From an uncultured Arsenicibacter sp. (lineage in GTDB: Bacteria > Bacteroidota > Bacteroidia > Cytophagales > Spirosomataceae), in assembly GCF_945952095.1 (NCBI RefSeq), contig NZ_CAMFHL010000132.1, positions 1-18,626 of the forward strand: a stretch of 18,626 bases of DNA, given 5' to 3'. Under the pieces are notes generated by a model that searched no databases, was not told the DNA's origin, and saw only the letters and a program-made list of their open reading frames with translations. This document shows, one piece after another, positions 1 to 8,388 of the stretch. Position 1 is the stretch's first letter. Each line of letters starts with the position of its first letter. The position numbers and the translations under genes were made by a program.

Positions 1-16
1 GCTTATTTTATTATTA

Positions 17-919
17 GTGAATAAAACCCTATTCGTTATTGCCGGACCAACTGCGGTCGGAAAAACAAATTTCTGTGTACAGGTAGCCCGGAATTTACAG
101 ACTGAAATAATTTCTGCTGACTCACGCCAGCTTTACCGGGAACTATCGATCGGAACGGCGAAACCAACGGCCGACGAAATGGGTGGTGTCCCCCATCATT
201 TTATTGACTCCCATTCGGTAACAGAGCTTGTCAGCGCCGGGCAGTTTGAGCGGGAAGCGCTGGCGTTGCTTAGCGGTCTTTTCCGGCGGCACGATATTGT
301 TGTCGTTACCGGTGGCACCGGCTTATACATTCAGGCACTTTGCTCCGGTCTGGATGACATTCCGCTGCCGGATAGTACGACCCGAGATACACTCATGCAA
401 CGGCTGGAAACAGAGGGATTACCGGCCTTACAGGCTCAGCTCACGGCGCTGGACCCGGACTATGCCGGAGAAGCTGACATGCAGAACTGGCAGCGGGTTG
501 TCCGTGCCCTGGAAGTTTGTCTGACAACCGGTAAGCCCTATTCATCGTTCCGGCAACGGTCAGTTAAGGACCGGCCCTTCACAACGATTTACTGCGCCCT
601 CGAACGCCCGCGTGAAGAACTTTACCGGCGTATTGACCAGCGAATGGATCAGATGCTGGCAGCGGGCCTGGTCGAGGAAGTCCGGTCGCTTGCAGCTTAC
701 CGCCAACATAACGCCCTGCAAACAGTAGGTTATAAAGAGGTGTTCGGGTACCTCGACGGGGCCTATGATTACAGCACCATGGTCGAGCTGCTGAAACGGA
801 ATTCACGGCGGTATGCCAAACGCCAGCTGACCTGGTTCAGACATCAGGGAAATTATACCTGGTTTGCTGCCGACGACCTTGACGGCCTGCTTCAATGGGT
901 CGCAGCGCAGCGCCTGTAA
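17..919 (+). CDS. miaA: tRNA dimethylallyltransferase MiaA
   Basis: Transfers a dimethylallyl group from DMAPP to N6 of A37 in tRNAs that read UNN codons; cytosolic. Seen: 300 residues, the usual family length, with the P-loop GPTAVGKT at residues 10-17, the catalytic-region DSRQLYREL starting at D35, an RVVRALEV segment near residue 162, GYKEV, and a C-terminal RRYAKRQLTWFR segment typical of the family. The start is a GTG that puts the P-loop about ten residues in, as in other MiaA proteins. No in-frame stop separates it from the window edge, so a slightly earlier start cannot be excluded. It converges on the rhodanese gene. Family assignment is secure. Confidence 0.96.
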   Translation: MNKTLFVIAGPTAVGKTNFCVQVARNLQTEIISADSRQLYRELSIGTAKPTADEMGGVPHHFIDSHSVTELVSAGQFEREALALLSGLFRRHDIVVVTGGTGLYIQALCSGLDDIPLPDSTTRDTLMQRLETEGLPALQAQLTALDPDYAGEADMQNWQRVVRALEVCLTTGKPYSSFRQRSVKDRPFTTIYCALERPREELYRRIDQRMDQMLAAGLVEEVRSLAAYRQHNALQTVGYKEVFGYLDGAYDYSTMVELLKRNSRRYAKRQLTWFRHQGNYTWFAADDLDGLLQWVAAQRL

Positions 920-932
920 GCGCTGTGCTGCG
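901..932. terminator. Hairpin over the miaA stop codon, possible terminator
   Basis: A 13-bp stem (901-913 with 920-932, one G-T wobble) closes a 6-base loop holding the miaA TAA. It lies between two convergent genes, where a bidirectional terminator would be expected. No T-run follows on either strand, so it is not a classical intrinsic terminator. Part of the stem is coding sequence (Ala/Gln-rich miaA C-terminus), so it could arise partly from codon composition. Role inferred. Confidence 0.4.
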
Positions 933-941
933 GCAGATCAT

Positions 942-1235
942 TTACAGAGCACGATAGGCCAGAATACCACCCGTCACGTTACGGACGTTGTTAAAGCCAT
1001 TCTCTTCGAGCAGCTGCTGGGCACGGCCACTGCGGGCTCCCGAACGGCAATGGACAATCACTTCTTCATCCTGAAGTCCGTCCAGTTCATCAATACGATA
1101 AGGCAGCTCGCCGAGCGGGATCAGGGTGGCCCCCAGGTTATCTTCTGTGTATTCGTTTGGTTCACGGACGTCGAAGAAGTTCAGCTTCTCCCCTTTTTCG
1201 AGCCGGTCTTTTAATTCGCTAACTGAAATATCCAT
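942..1235 (-). CDS. Single-domain rhodanese-like protein
   Basis: A 97-residue single rhodanese domain, the size of GlpE/PspE-type proteins. Seen: an FDVREPNEY motif near residues 21-29, the active-site loop HCRSGARS with catalytic Cys63, and a C-terminal NVTGGILAY segment. The family carries sulfane sulfur on this cysteine as a persulfide, in thiosulfate sulfurtransfer or sulfur trafficking. There is no signal peptide, so it is probably cytosolic. It is the last gene of the minus-strand group, 33 bases after the DUF4034-like gene, and converges on miaA. The physiological acceptor cannot be read from the sequence. Confidence 0.93.
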   Translation of the reverse strand: MDISVSELKDRLEKGEKLNFFDVREPNEYTEDNLGATLIPLGELPYRIDELDGLQDEEVIVHCRSGARSGRAQQLLEENGFNNVRNVTGGILAYRAL

Positions 1236-1268
1236 AATCTGTATCGTAAATTGTCTGATTGATTTCCC

Positions 1269-2225
1269 TTACAGCCGGCTGAGCGTGGTATAATTATGTA
1301 TGCCTACGAGTTTCCACGGCAGCATCGTCATACGCCCTTCCAGGTTTTTAATTTCCTGCCGCGCAAGGTCCTTTTCTCCGGTTCTAATGAGCAGCAAGGC
1401 AAAATAGTTCCGGACAATGTATGTTTGCAGCCCGGCATCCTGCGGGTCTTTATACGCCTTATAGAGCGACAACACAGCCGCCTTACGGGACTCGTCGTCA
1501 AAATAGGTCCGGAAGGCTTCTTCCTGCCCGTCAAAATTGAGTTGTATCCACGTTTCCAGCATGGCCGACAGATGAACACCGGTCAGCAGCGGCCATGTTT
1601 TGATATCACAGCAGGTTGCCAGAAAATGGTCCATTTGTTCGATACTGCCTCCCCATTTCGGGGTCAGGGCATTCAGCATGGCCATATGGGCTCCCAGATG
1701 ATCAGGTACGAGCGCTTTCGCCTGCTCAAAATAAGTCATCAGCACTTCCTCCTCTTCTTCCAGACCCATCAGCACCGGCAACATCCGCGAAAAGCATTGC
1801 GGATCGCTTCCGTTGCGTTCAATCGCGCCCAGAAAAGCGGCACGGGCACTGTTCAGTAAATCAACAAAGGCTTTTGTCTGCTCAAGACTTACATCTTTTG
1901 CGAGTTTTGAACTCCGTGCGTCCCAGGCTTCTTTGGTCAGGATCATCCCTGTCAGTAAAAACGGCAGGTGGGCAGCAGGCCGGCGGGCAATCCAGGTTTC
2001 CAGCGGTGCAGCAGATGAAGCAAGCTGATTCACGAGCCCCTCGGCAATCAGCGCCTGCTCGTGCCAGGGAGCTGCCTGATACGCGTCTTCCAGCGCCGGA
2101 AAATCCCCTGCTGTCAGCATACCGGTAAATAAGGGCAGCTGCTCAAAACCGAGTGTGTTGTCGGGTTGATCTGATTTAGGAACCGACACAGCCTTCGGCG
2201 AAAAAAGGCGCTTAAAAAATGACAT
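1269..2225 (-). CDS. Helical TPR-like protein, DUF4034-like
   Basis: A 318-residue soluble protein with no signal peptide or membrane span. It is mostly predicted helix, with paired-helix character that looks TPR-like. The middle has an acidic run (GLEEEEEV, about residues 153-160), then AKALVPDHLGAHMAMLNAL and PKWGGS. A WGGS-type motif after a repeat ending in a proline is what I associate with DUF4034, so that assignment is from memory and moderate. It starts 9 bases after the T9SS gene stop, so it is probably cotranscribed. No function is proposed; proteins of this shape usually bind other proteins. Confidence 0.7.
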   Translation of the reverse strand: MSFFKRLFSPKAVSVPKSDQPDNTLGFEQLPLFTGMLTAGDFPALEDAYQAAPWHEQALIAEGLVNQLASSAAPLETWIARRPAAHLPFLLTGMILTKEAWDARSSKLAKDVSLEQTKAFVDLLNSARAAFLGAIERNGSDPQCFSRMLPVLMGLEEEEEVLMTYFEQAKALVPDHLGAHMAMLNALTPKWGGSIEQMDHFLATCCDIKTWPLLTGVHLSAMLETWIQLNFDGQEEAFRTYFDDESRKAAVLSLYKAYKDPQDAGLQTYIVRNYFALLLIRTGEKDLARQEIKNLEGRMTMLPWKLVGIHNYTTLSRL

Positions 2226-2233
2226 AGTTACGA

Positions 2234-4075
2234 TTAGTTAATCAACAGCCGCTGCACAACTGACCGCTGGCTGTTACTCATCCGGATCAGATACATACCC
2301 GTCGGAAGGCCCGGCAAATCGGCCGTTTGCTGTCCGGATGCCGGTGTAATCACATGAATTGACCGGCCGTTCAGGTCGAATAGTTCCAGCTTTTTAATAG
2401 CCGGATGTTTCCAGGCAATCCGGCCGGATGTCGGATTCGGATATACCTTCATTTCGTCCGTTTCTTCTTCCGGATTGGCCAGTACAACCTCAGCGCCTTT
2501 CCCCCCCATAATCGGGCGGATCATAAACGCACCGGTAAGCGCCAGCTGCGGTGTTTTCAGGTTTTGTATCCAGTCGGTGCCCGGTCCGGCGCGGTAGAAA
2601 AGCTCCGATCCGAAGGGACTGTTTTTATCCAGACCCAGCCGGAGTTTAGACAGTTCATCTTCACTGATCTGCTGATAGCCGACGAAAAACGTATCGGTTA
2701 ACGCCACCTGCCGGTCAAATTTAAACTCAACAAACCCGTTCCGCGCCGGCGGATACTGCATCGCGAATGTTTTGTAGTAAAGTTCTGTACCAGGCTTGCC
2801 CTTATCATTGGCATAGACACGAATGGTAAACTGCTGTCCCGTCTGATCAACGTTAAACGGCATAATGTAGGCGTAAACGCCGGACATGAGGTCTGCCTTG
2901 TTCAGCACAAACCGGACGGCCCAGCGTTCCAGCCGGCCGATCTGGGTAGCACTTTCGGCGCTGCCGTCATCATACGCGTAATAATTATCCAGTACCGTAA
3001 CCCCCGAAATAGTGTCATTTCGGCGCAGGTTCACCGTTGGAATCGACGGGTTCTGATCATCGGTGGTCAGTACGTCAAAGGTATGTTTCAGGACAACCCT
3101 GCCCGCCGGAAACGTACCGGTGACCGGTGTCAGCCGTGCACTCAGCACCTGCGAGTTCAGCGAAGGAATCAGTTTTGACTGCGTCTGCGTATCCTGAATC
3201 AACCGGCCGGTAACCAGCTCACGGGTGGTGAACCGGAAGCTGGTAAAGTTGAAGTTATTGAACAGGTTGACAATATCCGTCCGGATTGAGTCGGCGGTCT
3301 CCGCTGCCGGGTTGATCAGGTACTGATTCAGCGGCATGGCAGTATATCGTTTCAGAAACGAAGGACCTACCGCCTGCCGCGTGGCAATATCGCGGATATA
3401 CCGGTCGGTTAATGACCGTTTGCTGTTCAGGTAAATGTAATCAATGTTCCAGGTATCGTACGCGCCTGATGACCGGCCAATGGCGCGGAACCGGAACTGA
3501 AACGTGCCATACAGAAATTTGGTGGCCCGGATGCTGACAAACGCCTGCCGGAAGTTATTATCGGGACGGCCGCCATACTGATACCATACTGTTTCCCAGA
3601 CGCCCAGATTATTCCGCATTTCCAGTTTCAGCGTATCATCTTCGTCGGGCAGTTCACCTAACCCGCGGATCTGCCAGTAAAAGCTAAGATAAACCGAGTC
3701 GGCAGGTGCCAGCCCGCCCAGGTTGATTGGCTGGGATTGGAGCGTGTCATTGCTGCCCGCCGCAAACCGGTCGGTCAGCGTGTACGGCAACCCGTTGGGA
3801 GCCAGCCCGTCGAAGGTGGCTACATTCACCGACGGGTGGTTAATGCCCATCGTATTATTGATGTAGACACTGCTTGACTGCCAGAGTTTCGGGTCGGGGC
3901 GGTTGTTGACGACGGTTGAGAAGTCATCAAAAAAAGGAAGCTGGACAACTTGTCCGGATGTTTGTGCGTGAGACAGTGTGGTCGCTACCGCGAATAAACA
4001 AACAAAGAAACCTTGTCCGGCCCAGCGGCGGACAAGGTTAATGACAAAAGCAGAATGCGATAAATGTTCGATCAT
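2234..4075 (-). CDS. Secreted protein with T9SS type A sorting domain
   Basis: A 613-residue exported protein. Seen: an N-terminal hydrophobic signal peptide (about residues 20-38, ending near SHAQT), a long beta-rich body beginning LPFFDDFS, and a C-terminal domain of about 75 residues starting KVYPNPTSG and ending in a VQRLLIN strand. That tail is the type A sorting signal, which directs cargo through the type IX system to the cell surface or medium. The early body resembles the jelly-roll (MAM/LamG-like) modules common in such proteins, but no catalytic motif is visible. Its ATG overlaps the stop of the PASTA gene by 4 bases, which implies translational coupling. Specific role unknown. Confidence 0.9.
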   Translation of the reverse strand: MIEHLSHSAFVINLVRRWAGQGFFVCLFAVATTLSHAQTSGQVVQLPFFDDFSTVVNNRPDPKLWQSSSVYINNTMGINHPSVNVATFDGLAPNGLPYTLTDRFAAGSNDTLQSQPINLGGLAPADSVYLSFYWQIRGLGELPDEDDTLKLEMRNNLGVWETVWYQYGGRPDNNFRQAFVSIRATKFLYGTFQFRFRAIGRSSGAYDTWNIDYIYLNSKRSLTDRYIRDIATRQAVGPSFLKRYTAMPLNQYLINPAAETADSIRTDIVNLFNNFNFTSFRFTTRELVTGRLIQDTQTQSKLIPSLNSQVLSARLTPVTGTFPAGRVVLKHTFDVLTTDDQNPSIPTVNLRRNDTISGVTVLDNYYAYDDGSAESATQIGRLERWAVRFVLNKADLMSGVYAYIMPFNVDQTGQQFTIRVYANDKGKPGTELYYKTFAMQYPPARNGFVEFKFDRQVALTDTFFVGYQQISEDELSKLRLGLDKNSPFGSELFYRAGPGTDWIQNLKTPQLALTGAFMIRPIMGGKGAEVVLANPEEETDEMKVYPNPTSGRIAWKHPAIKKLELFDLNGRSIHVITPASGQQTADLPGLPTGMYLIRMSNSQRSVVQRLLIN

Positions 4076-4866
4076 TGGTCAGGAGACTCTTCTTGGGATT
4101 CTTCAACCGGCCCGACAACCCACAGGTCAATTGTTTCACCCACCCGTATGCGTTCGCCCGAATTGGCGGCCGGCCGCTGTTTAATCACCGTACCGACTTC
4201 TTTTTCCGGATCATCAACAGAAATTTTCGTGCCAACCCGCAGGTTCGATCCTTTTATGACATTGATCGCTTCGTCGAGTGGCATACCTACAACGTTGGGA
4301 ACCTCAAATTTTGTATTTCCTAACCCGTCGCCGACTTCGAGATCAATTTTTGATCCTTTCGGCACCGGCATTCCCGGCTGAATTTCCTGTCCGTTATAAA
4401 ACTGCCGGAGTACGGAGTTTTTGGCCAAGTCCGGTACATACCGCTTTTCTCCGACCACAAGCCCTACGGATTGTAACGATAATTCAGCACTGCGGAAGGT
4501 CAGGTCAACCAGTTTCGGCATCGGCACCGTCGGAGCCACCCGCTTGTTGATGGTCAGGTAAATTTTCCGGCCTTCCTTTACCTTCGCCCCGGCTTTCGGG
4601 TACTGTGCATGTACGGTCAGTGGTTCCTGTCCGGCAACGAACGTGCAGTCATTGACTACGTACCGGAGATTCCGGTCTTCCAGCATGGTTTCCAGCTCAT
4701 CAACCGACATTTTTGACAAGTCAGGCACCGTGATGGTTTCCCCGTGGTTGGTTGAAAAGGGCAGGTAAACCAGAAAAAAGCCAAGGAATAATACTAACAA
4801 AAGGGCTACGATAATGCCAATATGAATCAGCAGGTCGGATTTGCTACTGGTGCTGATTTTAGCCAT
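4072..4866 (-). CDS. PASTA-domain membrane protein
   Basis: A 264-residue bitopic membrane protein. Seen: a short cytoplasmic N-terminus, one membrane span at about residues 12-35, then three PASTA repeats (about 44-108, 112-183 and 188-252). The repeats show cues such as VPDLSKMSVDELE and VPNVVGMPLDEAI, and an acidic tail follows. PASTA modules bind peptidoglycan or help assemble cell-wall enzymes. Here there is no Ser/Thr kinase or transpeptidase domain, so it would be a wall sensor or scaffold in the periplasm (inferred). It heads the minus-strand group and overlaps the T9SS gene by 4 bases. The 108 bases upstream hold no promoter I trust. Confidence 0.93.
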   Translation of the reverse strand: MAKISTSSKSDLLIHIGIIVALLLVLFLGFFLVYLPFSTNHGETITVPDLSKMSVDELETMLEDRNLRYVVNDCTFVAGQEPLTVHAQYPKAGAKVKEGRKIYLTINKRVAPTVPMPKLVDLTFRSAELSLQSVGLVVGEKRYVPDLAKNSVLRQFYNGQEIQPGMPVPKGSKIDLEVGDGLGNTKFEVPNVVGMPLDEAINVIKGSNLRVGTKISVDDPEKEVGTVIKQRPAANSGERIRVGETIDLWVVGPVEESQEESPDQ

Positions 4867-4974
4867 TCAGAAACGGAGGGAGTTTTAATTTGTTACGTTA
4901 AAAGTGACTGCGTTCCGGCCCGATCACCTCAGTTATAACCAGAACTATAGACAAAATTAGTGGATTGGCTTGGC

Positions 4975-5565
4975 TTACCGATACCCCGCCAGCATTTTTT
5001 TGATGTACTTACCGACAATATCGAACTCAAGGTTAATAACATCCCCCGCTTTCAGGTCACGGAACGTCGTATGTTCGAAGGTATACGGAATGATGGTGAC
5101 CCGAAAACGGTCGTCGCCTGAATTAAAAACGGTCAGACTGACCCCGTTGATGCAGATCGAGCCTTTTTCAACGGTCACATTCCCTTGTCCGGGATCATAC
5201 TGAAAATCGAACAGCCAGCTGCCGTCCATATCCTGCACCTGCGTACAAACCCCGGTCTGATCAACATGGCCCTGTACAATGTGCCCGTCGAACCGCCCGT
5301 TGGCCGGCATACACCGTTCCAGATTGACGCGGTCACCCACTTTAAGATGGCCGAGATTTGTTTTTCTAAGTGTTTCATCAACCGCCGTTACGGTATACCG
5401 GTCTCCCGTGATGCCCGTCACCGTCAGGCACACTCCGTTATGGCTCACGCTCTGATCAACTGTCAGTTCATGGGCAATCGGTGCCGAGAGTGTAAATGTA
5501 AGATTAGATCCTTCGGCCTCAATGGCTTCAACAAGGCCGGTAGTTTCAACAATACCTGTAAACAT
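4975..5565 (-). CDS. ribE: Riboflavin synthase, alpha subunit
   Basis: Converts two 6,7-dimethyl-8-ribityllumazine molecules to riboflavin plus the pyrimidine precursor; cytosolic trimer. Seen: 196 residues with two lumazine-binding half-barrels. The N-terminus is MFTGIVE, the first half carries SHNGVCLTVT, the linker has GHVDQTG, the second half carries CINGVSLTV, and the end is NLEFDIVGKYIKK. I chose the ATG at 5565 because family members begin MFTGIVE; the longer open frame back to 5676 reads into the preceding gene. It lies 5 bases after the methyltransferase gene, as the last gene of the sugar operon. No other riboflavin genes and no visible FMN riboswitch are nearby. Confidence 0.96.
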   Translation of the reverse strand: MFTGIVETTGLVEAIEAEGSNLTFTLSAPIAHELTVDQSVSHNGVCLTVTGITGDRYTVTAVDETLRKTNLGHLKVGDRVNLERCMPANGRFDGHIVQGHVDQTGVCTQVQDMDGSWLFDFQYDPGQGNVTVEKGSICINGVSLTVFNSGDDRFRVTIIPYTFEHTTFRDLKAGDVINLEFDIVGKYIKKMLAGYR

Positions 5566-5570
5566 AATGG

Positions 5571-6344
5571 TTAGTTTGTCTTCGTTAATACCAGGAACAA
5601 CGAACTGCCGAAAGGCGTTCGGGGCAGCACCGCCCGTTCGAACCGGACCAGCCCATACAGCACGGTATTGATCCATTCACCAGGCATGTAAACATCGGAC
5701 CCCTGCGCTTCCGGTTGTGCCCCCAGACGTAGTTTCAGGGCCTGCATTTGCCGGATGGCCAGAATTAACGGCGACAAAAATAAGCTCCAGTACGTTGAAA
5801 ACTGAATAGTCACTCCGGTTCCGGGCAATAAGCGGTCGAAATCCTGCCGGACAAACCGTCGTTTACTGCCGACAGCCAGGTCATGACTTCCCCAAAACAC
5901 AGTAAAGGCATTGTTATTCGAGATCAGCAAACCATCCGGTTTCAGCCGTTTGCCCAGTTCCCGGATCAGTTTGGTAAGCTGATGGTCATCAAAGTAGCAG
6001 AATACATCGTCACAAACCACCACATCAAACTGACCGATCGTTTCGGCAGGCTGGTAGGATTCAAGCTGCGTCAGGTCGAGTAGATCAACGTTCAGTGCCC
6101 GCTCCCGGCAAAACGCCACGCCATCAGCCGAGCCGTCTACACCCTGAAGCTGTGTATATCCCTGTTTTTTCAGAAAATGCAGCAGCCCGCCGGTTCCGCA
6201 GCCCGCATCAAAAATCCGGATGTCGCGCCGGTCGCCGAACCGCTTCTGAATGGCGGTTAACACACCTTCATGCAGGATGCGGTACCACCACAATTGTTCT
6301 TCGAGCCGAAACATTTTTTCGTACTCTTCCCTACGTCCGATCAA
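5571..6344 (-). CDS. Class I SAM-dependent methyltransferase
   Basis: 257 residues with a Rossmann-type methyltransferase core. Seen: motif I, IFDAGCGTGGLL, at about residues 44-55; an acidic end to the second strand (GVDGS); DVVVCDDVFCYF as the motif IV region; then RLKPDGLLISNNN. The N-terminal EYEKMFRLEEQLWWY segment is typical of a family found in glycan and lipid clusters. That segment supports the TTG start at 6344, which overlaps the glycosyltransferase stop as TTGA. The alternative ATG at 6314 would remove half of it. The C-terminal third has hydrophobic stretches that may touch the membrane. Substrate is inferred to be a sugar or glycolipid from the neighbours only. Confidence 0.88.
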   Translation of the reverse strand: MIGRREEYEKMFRLEEQLWWYRILHEGVLTAIQKRFGDRRDIRIFDAGCGTGGLLHFLKKQGYTQLQGVDGSADGVAFCRERALNVDLLDLTQLESYQPAETIGQFDVVVCDDVFCYFDDHQLTKLIRELGKRLKPDGLLISNNNAFTVFWGSHDLAVGSKRRFVRQDFDRLLPGTGVTIQFSTYWSLFLSPLILAIRQMQALKLRLGAQPEAQGSDVYMPGEWINTVLYGLVRFERAVLPRTPFGSSLFLVLTKTN

Positions 6345-7300
6345 TTTTCTCCGTGTTTTGGCTTAGGCTCCCGGCCGCTGCCGTTGAGATGATATTTAAT
6401 GACAAACGGCGGCTGGCCGCTATGCGCCAGAAACAGTTTGCCCAGGTATTCGCCCAGAATGCCGAGCACAATCAGCTGGCAACCCGCCAGGAACAACACA
6501 ACCCAGATGACAATCAGCCAGGCGGGTACTGCCAGCCAGCCGGTCAGCCCACCGATAACCAGGAGTAAGCCAAGCAATACGGATACTCCGAAAATGCCCG
6601 CTCCCAGCCCCAGCAGTAACCGGAGCGGCAATGCAGAATACCCGAAAAAGACGTTCAGTGTCAGGGAAATGAGTTTACGCCACGTGTAGTTCGACTGGCC
6701 TTCCTCACGGGCGTGGTGCGGTACCACCACACTCGTCACAGACCGGGTTACGCGGAAAATAAGTCCGTCGATGTAGGGATAAGGGCCGTTATACGTTGTG
6801 ATTTCATCAATGACCTCGCGCCGGATCAGTTTAAAACTCGACAGGTACAGGTCTTTGGGTTTATCCAGCAGCCACGTAGTGCAGTAGTTCAGAAACTGAC
6901 TGCCCAGATTCCGGTAGAGCGCATGCTTTTTTTCGGCATACCGGCTGTAGACCACATCGGCACCCGTCTTTTCTGCTGTTGCCAGCAGGGTCAGAATAGC
7001 CTCAGGCGGGTTCTGAAAATCATCGTCGATGATCACGGCAAAATCGCCGTTTGCCAGCGTCAATCCGCACAGAACGGCATTAAACTCCCCGAAATTCCGC
7101 CGTAGTGAGGCAAACTGCACATTCGCAAACTCTGCGGCCAAGCTGCGACACACCGTTTCGGAGTTATCAGGGCTGCCGTCGTTTACCAGCACCACTTCAA
7201 ACGCCAGCTGAGCCAGCCAGACCTGCAGCTGTTCGACCAGCCGCCGGATGGTGGTTTCGCTTTTATACACGGGAATAACCACACTCAGGTATGGCTTCAT
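6341..7300 (-). CDS. GT2 glycosyltransferase with two C-terminal membrane spans
   Basis: 319 residues with a GT-A fold. Seen: LSVVIPVYKSE at the N-terminus, nucleotide-binding VNDGSPDNS around D41, the metal-binding IIDDDFQNPP at residues 90-99, a GPYPYIDG segment, and REEGQSNYTWRKL before two hydrophobic helices at about 228-252 and 258-282. This layout matches the DPM1/GtrB/ArnC branch, which moves sugars onto polyprenyl phosphate at the inner membrane. The exact donor and acceptor are not readable. It overlaps the aminotransferase gene by 4 bases and the methyltransferase gene by 4, so these genes are probably made together. Class is secure, chemistry is inferred. Confidence 0.92.
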   Translation of the reverse strand: MKPYLSVVIPVYKSETTIRRLVEQLQVWLAQLAFEVVLVNDGSPDNSETVCRSLAAEFANVQFASLRRNFGEFNAVLCGLTLANGDFAVIIDDDFQNPPEAILTLLATAEKTGADVVYSRYAEKKHALYRNLGSQFLNYCTTWLLDKPKDLYLSSFKLIRREVIDEITTYNGPYPYIDGLIFRVTRSVTSVVVPHHAREEGQSNYTWRKLISLTLNVFFGYSALPLRLLLGLGAGIFGVSVLLGLLLVIGGLTGWLAVPAWLIVIWVVLFLAGCQLIVLGILGEYLGKLFLAHSGQPPFVIKYHLNGSGREPKPKHGEN

Positions 7301-8388
7301 ACGGGGGCCTGATTAATGATTCCGATTATGTAAGCCTGCTGGGCTTCTGTCAGGGCCGGATTCAGGGGCAAACTTATAACTTCCTGATGCAGCTTATCGG
7401 CAACAGGCAGGCTCAGCTGCCTGAATTCCGGATAGGCCTCCTGCCGGTGCGGCGGTGTCGGATAGTGTATGTCTGTCTGGATGCCCTTTTCCAGCAGGTA
7501 TGCCCGGAAGCGATCGCGGTCCGGATGCGTCACCACAAACAAATGCCAGACATCGTCGTGAATGCGGTCGGTTGGCGGCAGACCCAGAACAGGGTGTTTA
7601 ATATCGGAAAGATAGCGTTCGGCCAGTTGACGGCGGTACTTGTTTTCTGTTTCCAGAAAGGCGAGTTTGGCTGTCAGGATAGCGGCCTGCATTTCATCCA
7701 GGCGGCTGTTATGGCCTTTGTATTGGTTAACGTACTTCTGTTTTGAGCCGTAGTTCCGCCAGTAGAGAAGCTTATCGGCCAGGTTCGCATCGTTGGTGGT
7801 AATGGCTCCGGCATCACCCAGTGCCCCCAGATTTTTGGTCGGGTAAAAGCTGAAACCGGCAGCATCGCCTAAGTTTCCGGCTCGTTTTCCCTGATACAAG
7901 GCACCATGTGCCTGTGCCGCATCTTCGAGTACCAGCAGGCCCGCTTCCTGCGCAACGTCATTGATAGCAGCCATATCACAGCAGCGACCATACAAATGAA
8001 CGGGCAGGATAGCTCTGGTTCTTGGGGTCAGCGCAGCCCGCAACTGTCCGGCATCCAGGGTATAGGTATGGGGATCAGGTTCAACCAGAACCGGTGTTAA
8101 CCCTGCCTGCGTAATTGCCAGTATCGAAGCAATATAGGCATTCGAGGCAACCAGCACCTCGCTTCCGGCCGGAAAATCCCAGGCTTTCAGTACGAGCACC
8201 AGTGCTTCCAGTCCGTTGGCTACGCCAATGGCATAGGTAGTCTGGCAATAAGCAGCAAAGGCCGCTTCAAAAGCGGCCAGTTCCTTACCTAAAATGTACC
8301 AGCCAGACTGTATAACACGATTAGCCGCCTGCTGAAGGACATAACTATAGCGCTCGTTCAGACGCATTAAATCCATAAAAGGAATCAT
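7297..8388 (-). CDS. DegT/DnrJ/EryC1-family sugar aminotransferase (FdtB-like)
   Basis: A PLP enzyme that transaminates nucleotide-linked keto-sugars. Seen: 363 residues, a standard length. The N-terminus MIPFMDLMRLNERY matches the family; it carries SGWYILGKELAAFE, VANGLEAL, LEDAAQAHGA with D156 and Q159, and the internal-aldimine lysine K185 in FYPTKNLGALGDAG. The fold and adjacency to an FdtA/QdtA isomerase point to the FdtB/QdtB branch, which makes dTDP-3-amino-3,6-dideoxyhexose. The pairing is known for both; which sugar is made (galacto or gluco) cannot be settled by eye. It overlaps both neighbours by 4 bases. Confidence 0.93.
   Translation of the reverse strand: MIPFMDLMRLNERYSYVLQQAANRVIQSGWYILGKELAAFEAAFAAYCQTTYAIGVANGLEALVLVLKAWDFPAGSEVLVASNAYIASILAITQAGLTPVLVEPDPHTYTLDAGQLRAALTPRTRAILPVHLYGRCCDMAAINDVAQEAGLLVLEDAAQAHGALYQGKRAGNLGDAAGFSFYPTKNLGALGDAGAITTNDANLADKLLYWRNYGSKQKYVNQYKGHNSRLDEMQAAILTAKLAFLETENKYRRQLAERYLSDIKHPVLGLPPTDRIHDDVWHLFVVTHPDRDRFRAYLLEKGIQTDIHYPTPPHRQEAYPEFRQLSLPVADKLHQEVISLPLNPALTEAQQAYIIGIINQAPV

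Noticed and set aside
1296..2128. Several plus-strand open frames over the DUF4034-like gene
   Set aside because: They overlap one another and the minus-strand gene, which is in operon context and has a coherent helical protein.
4952..4959. TAATTTTG on the minus strand as a promoter for the PASTA group
   Set aside because: It matches the -7 consensus, but no TTG lies 17-23 bases upstream and it is alone in AT-rich sequence.
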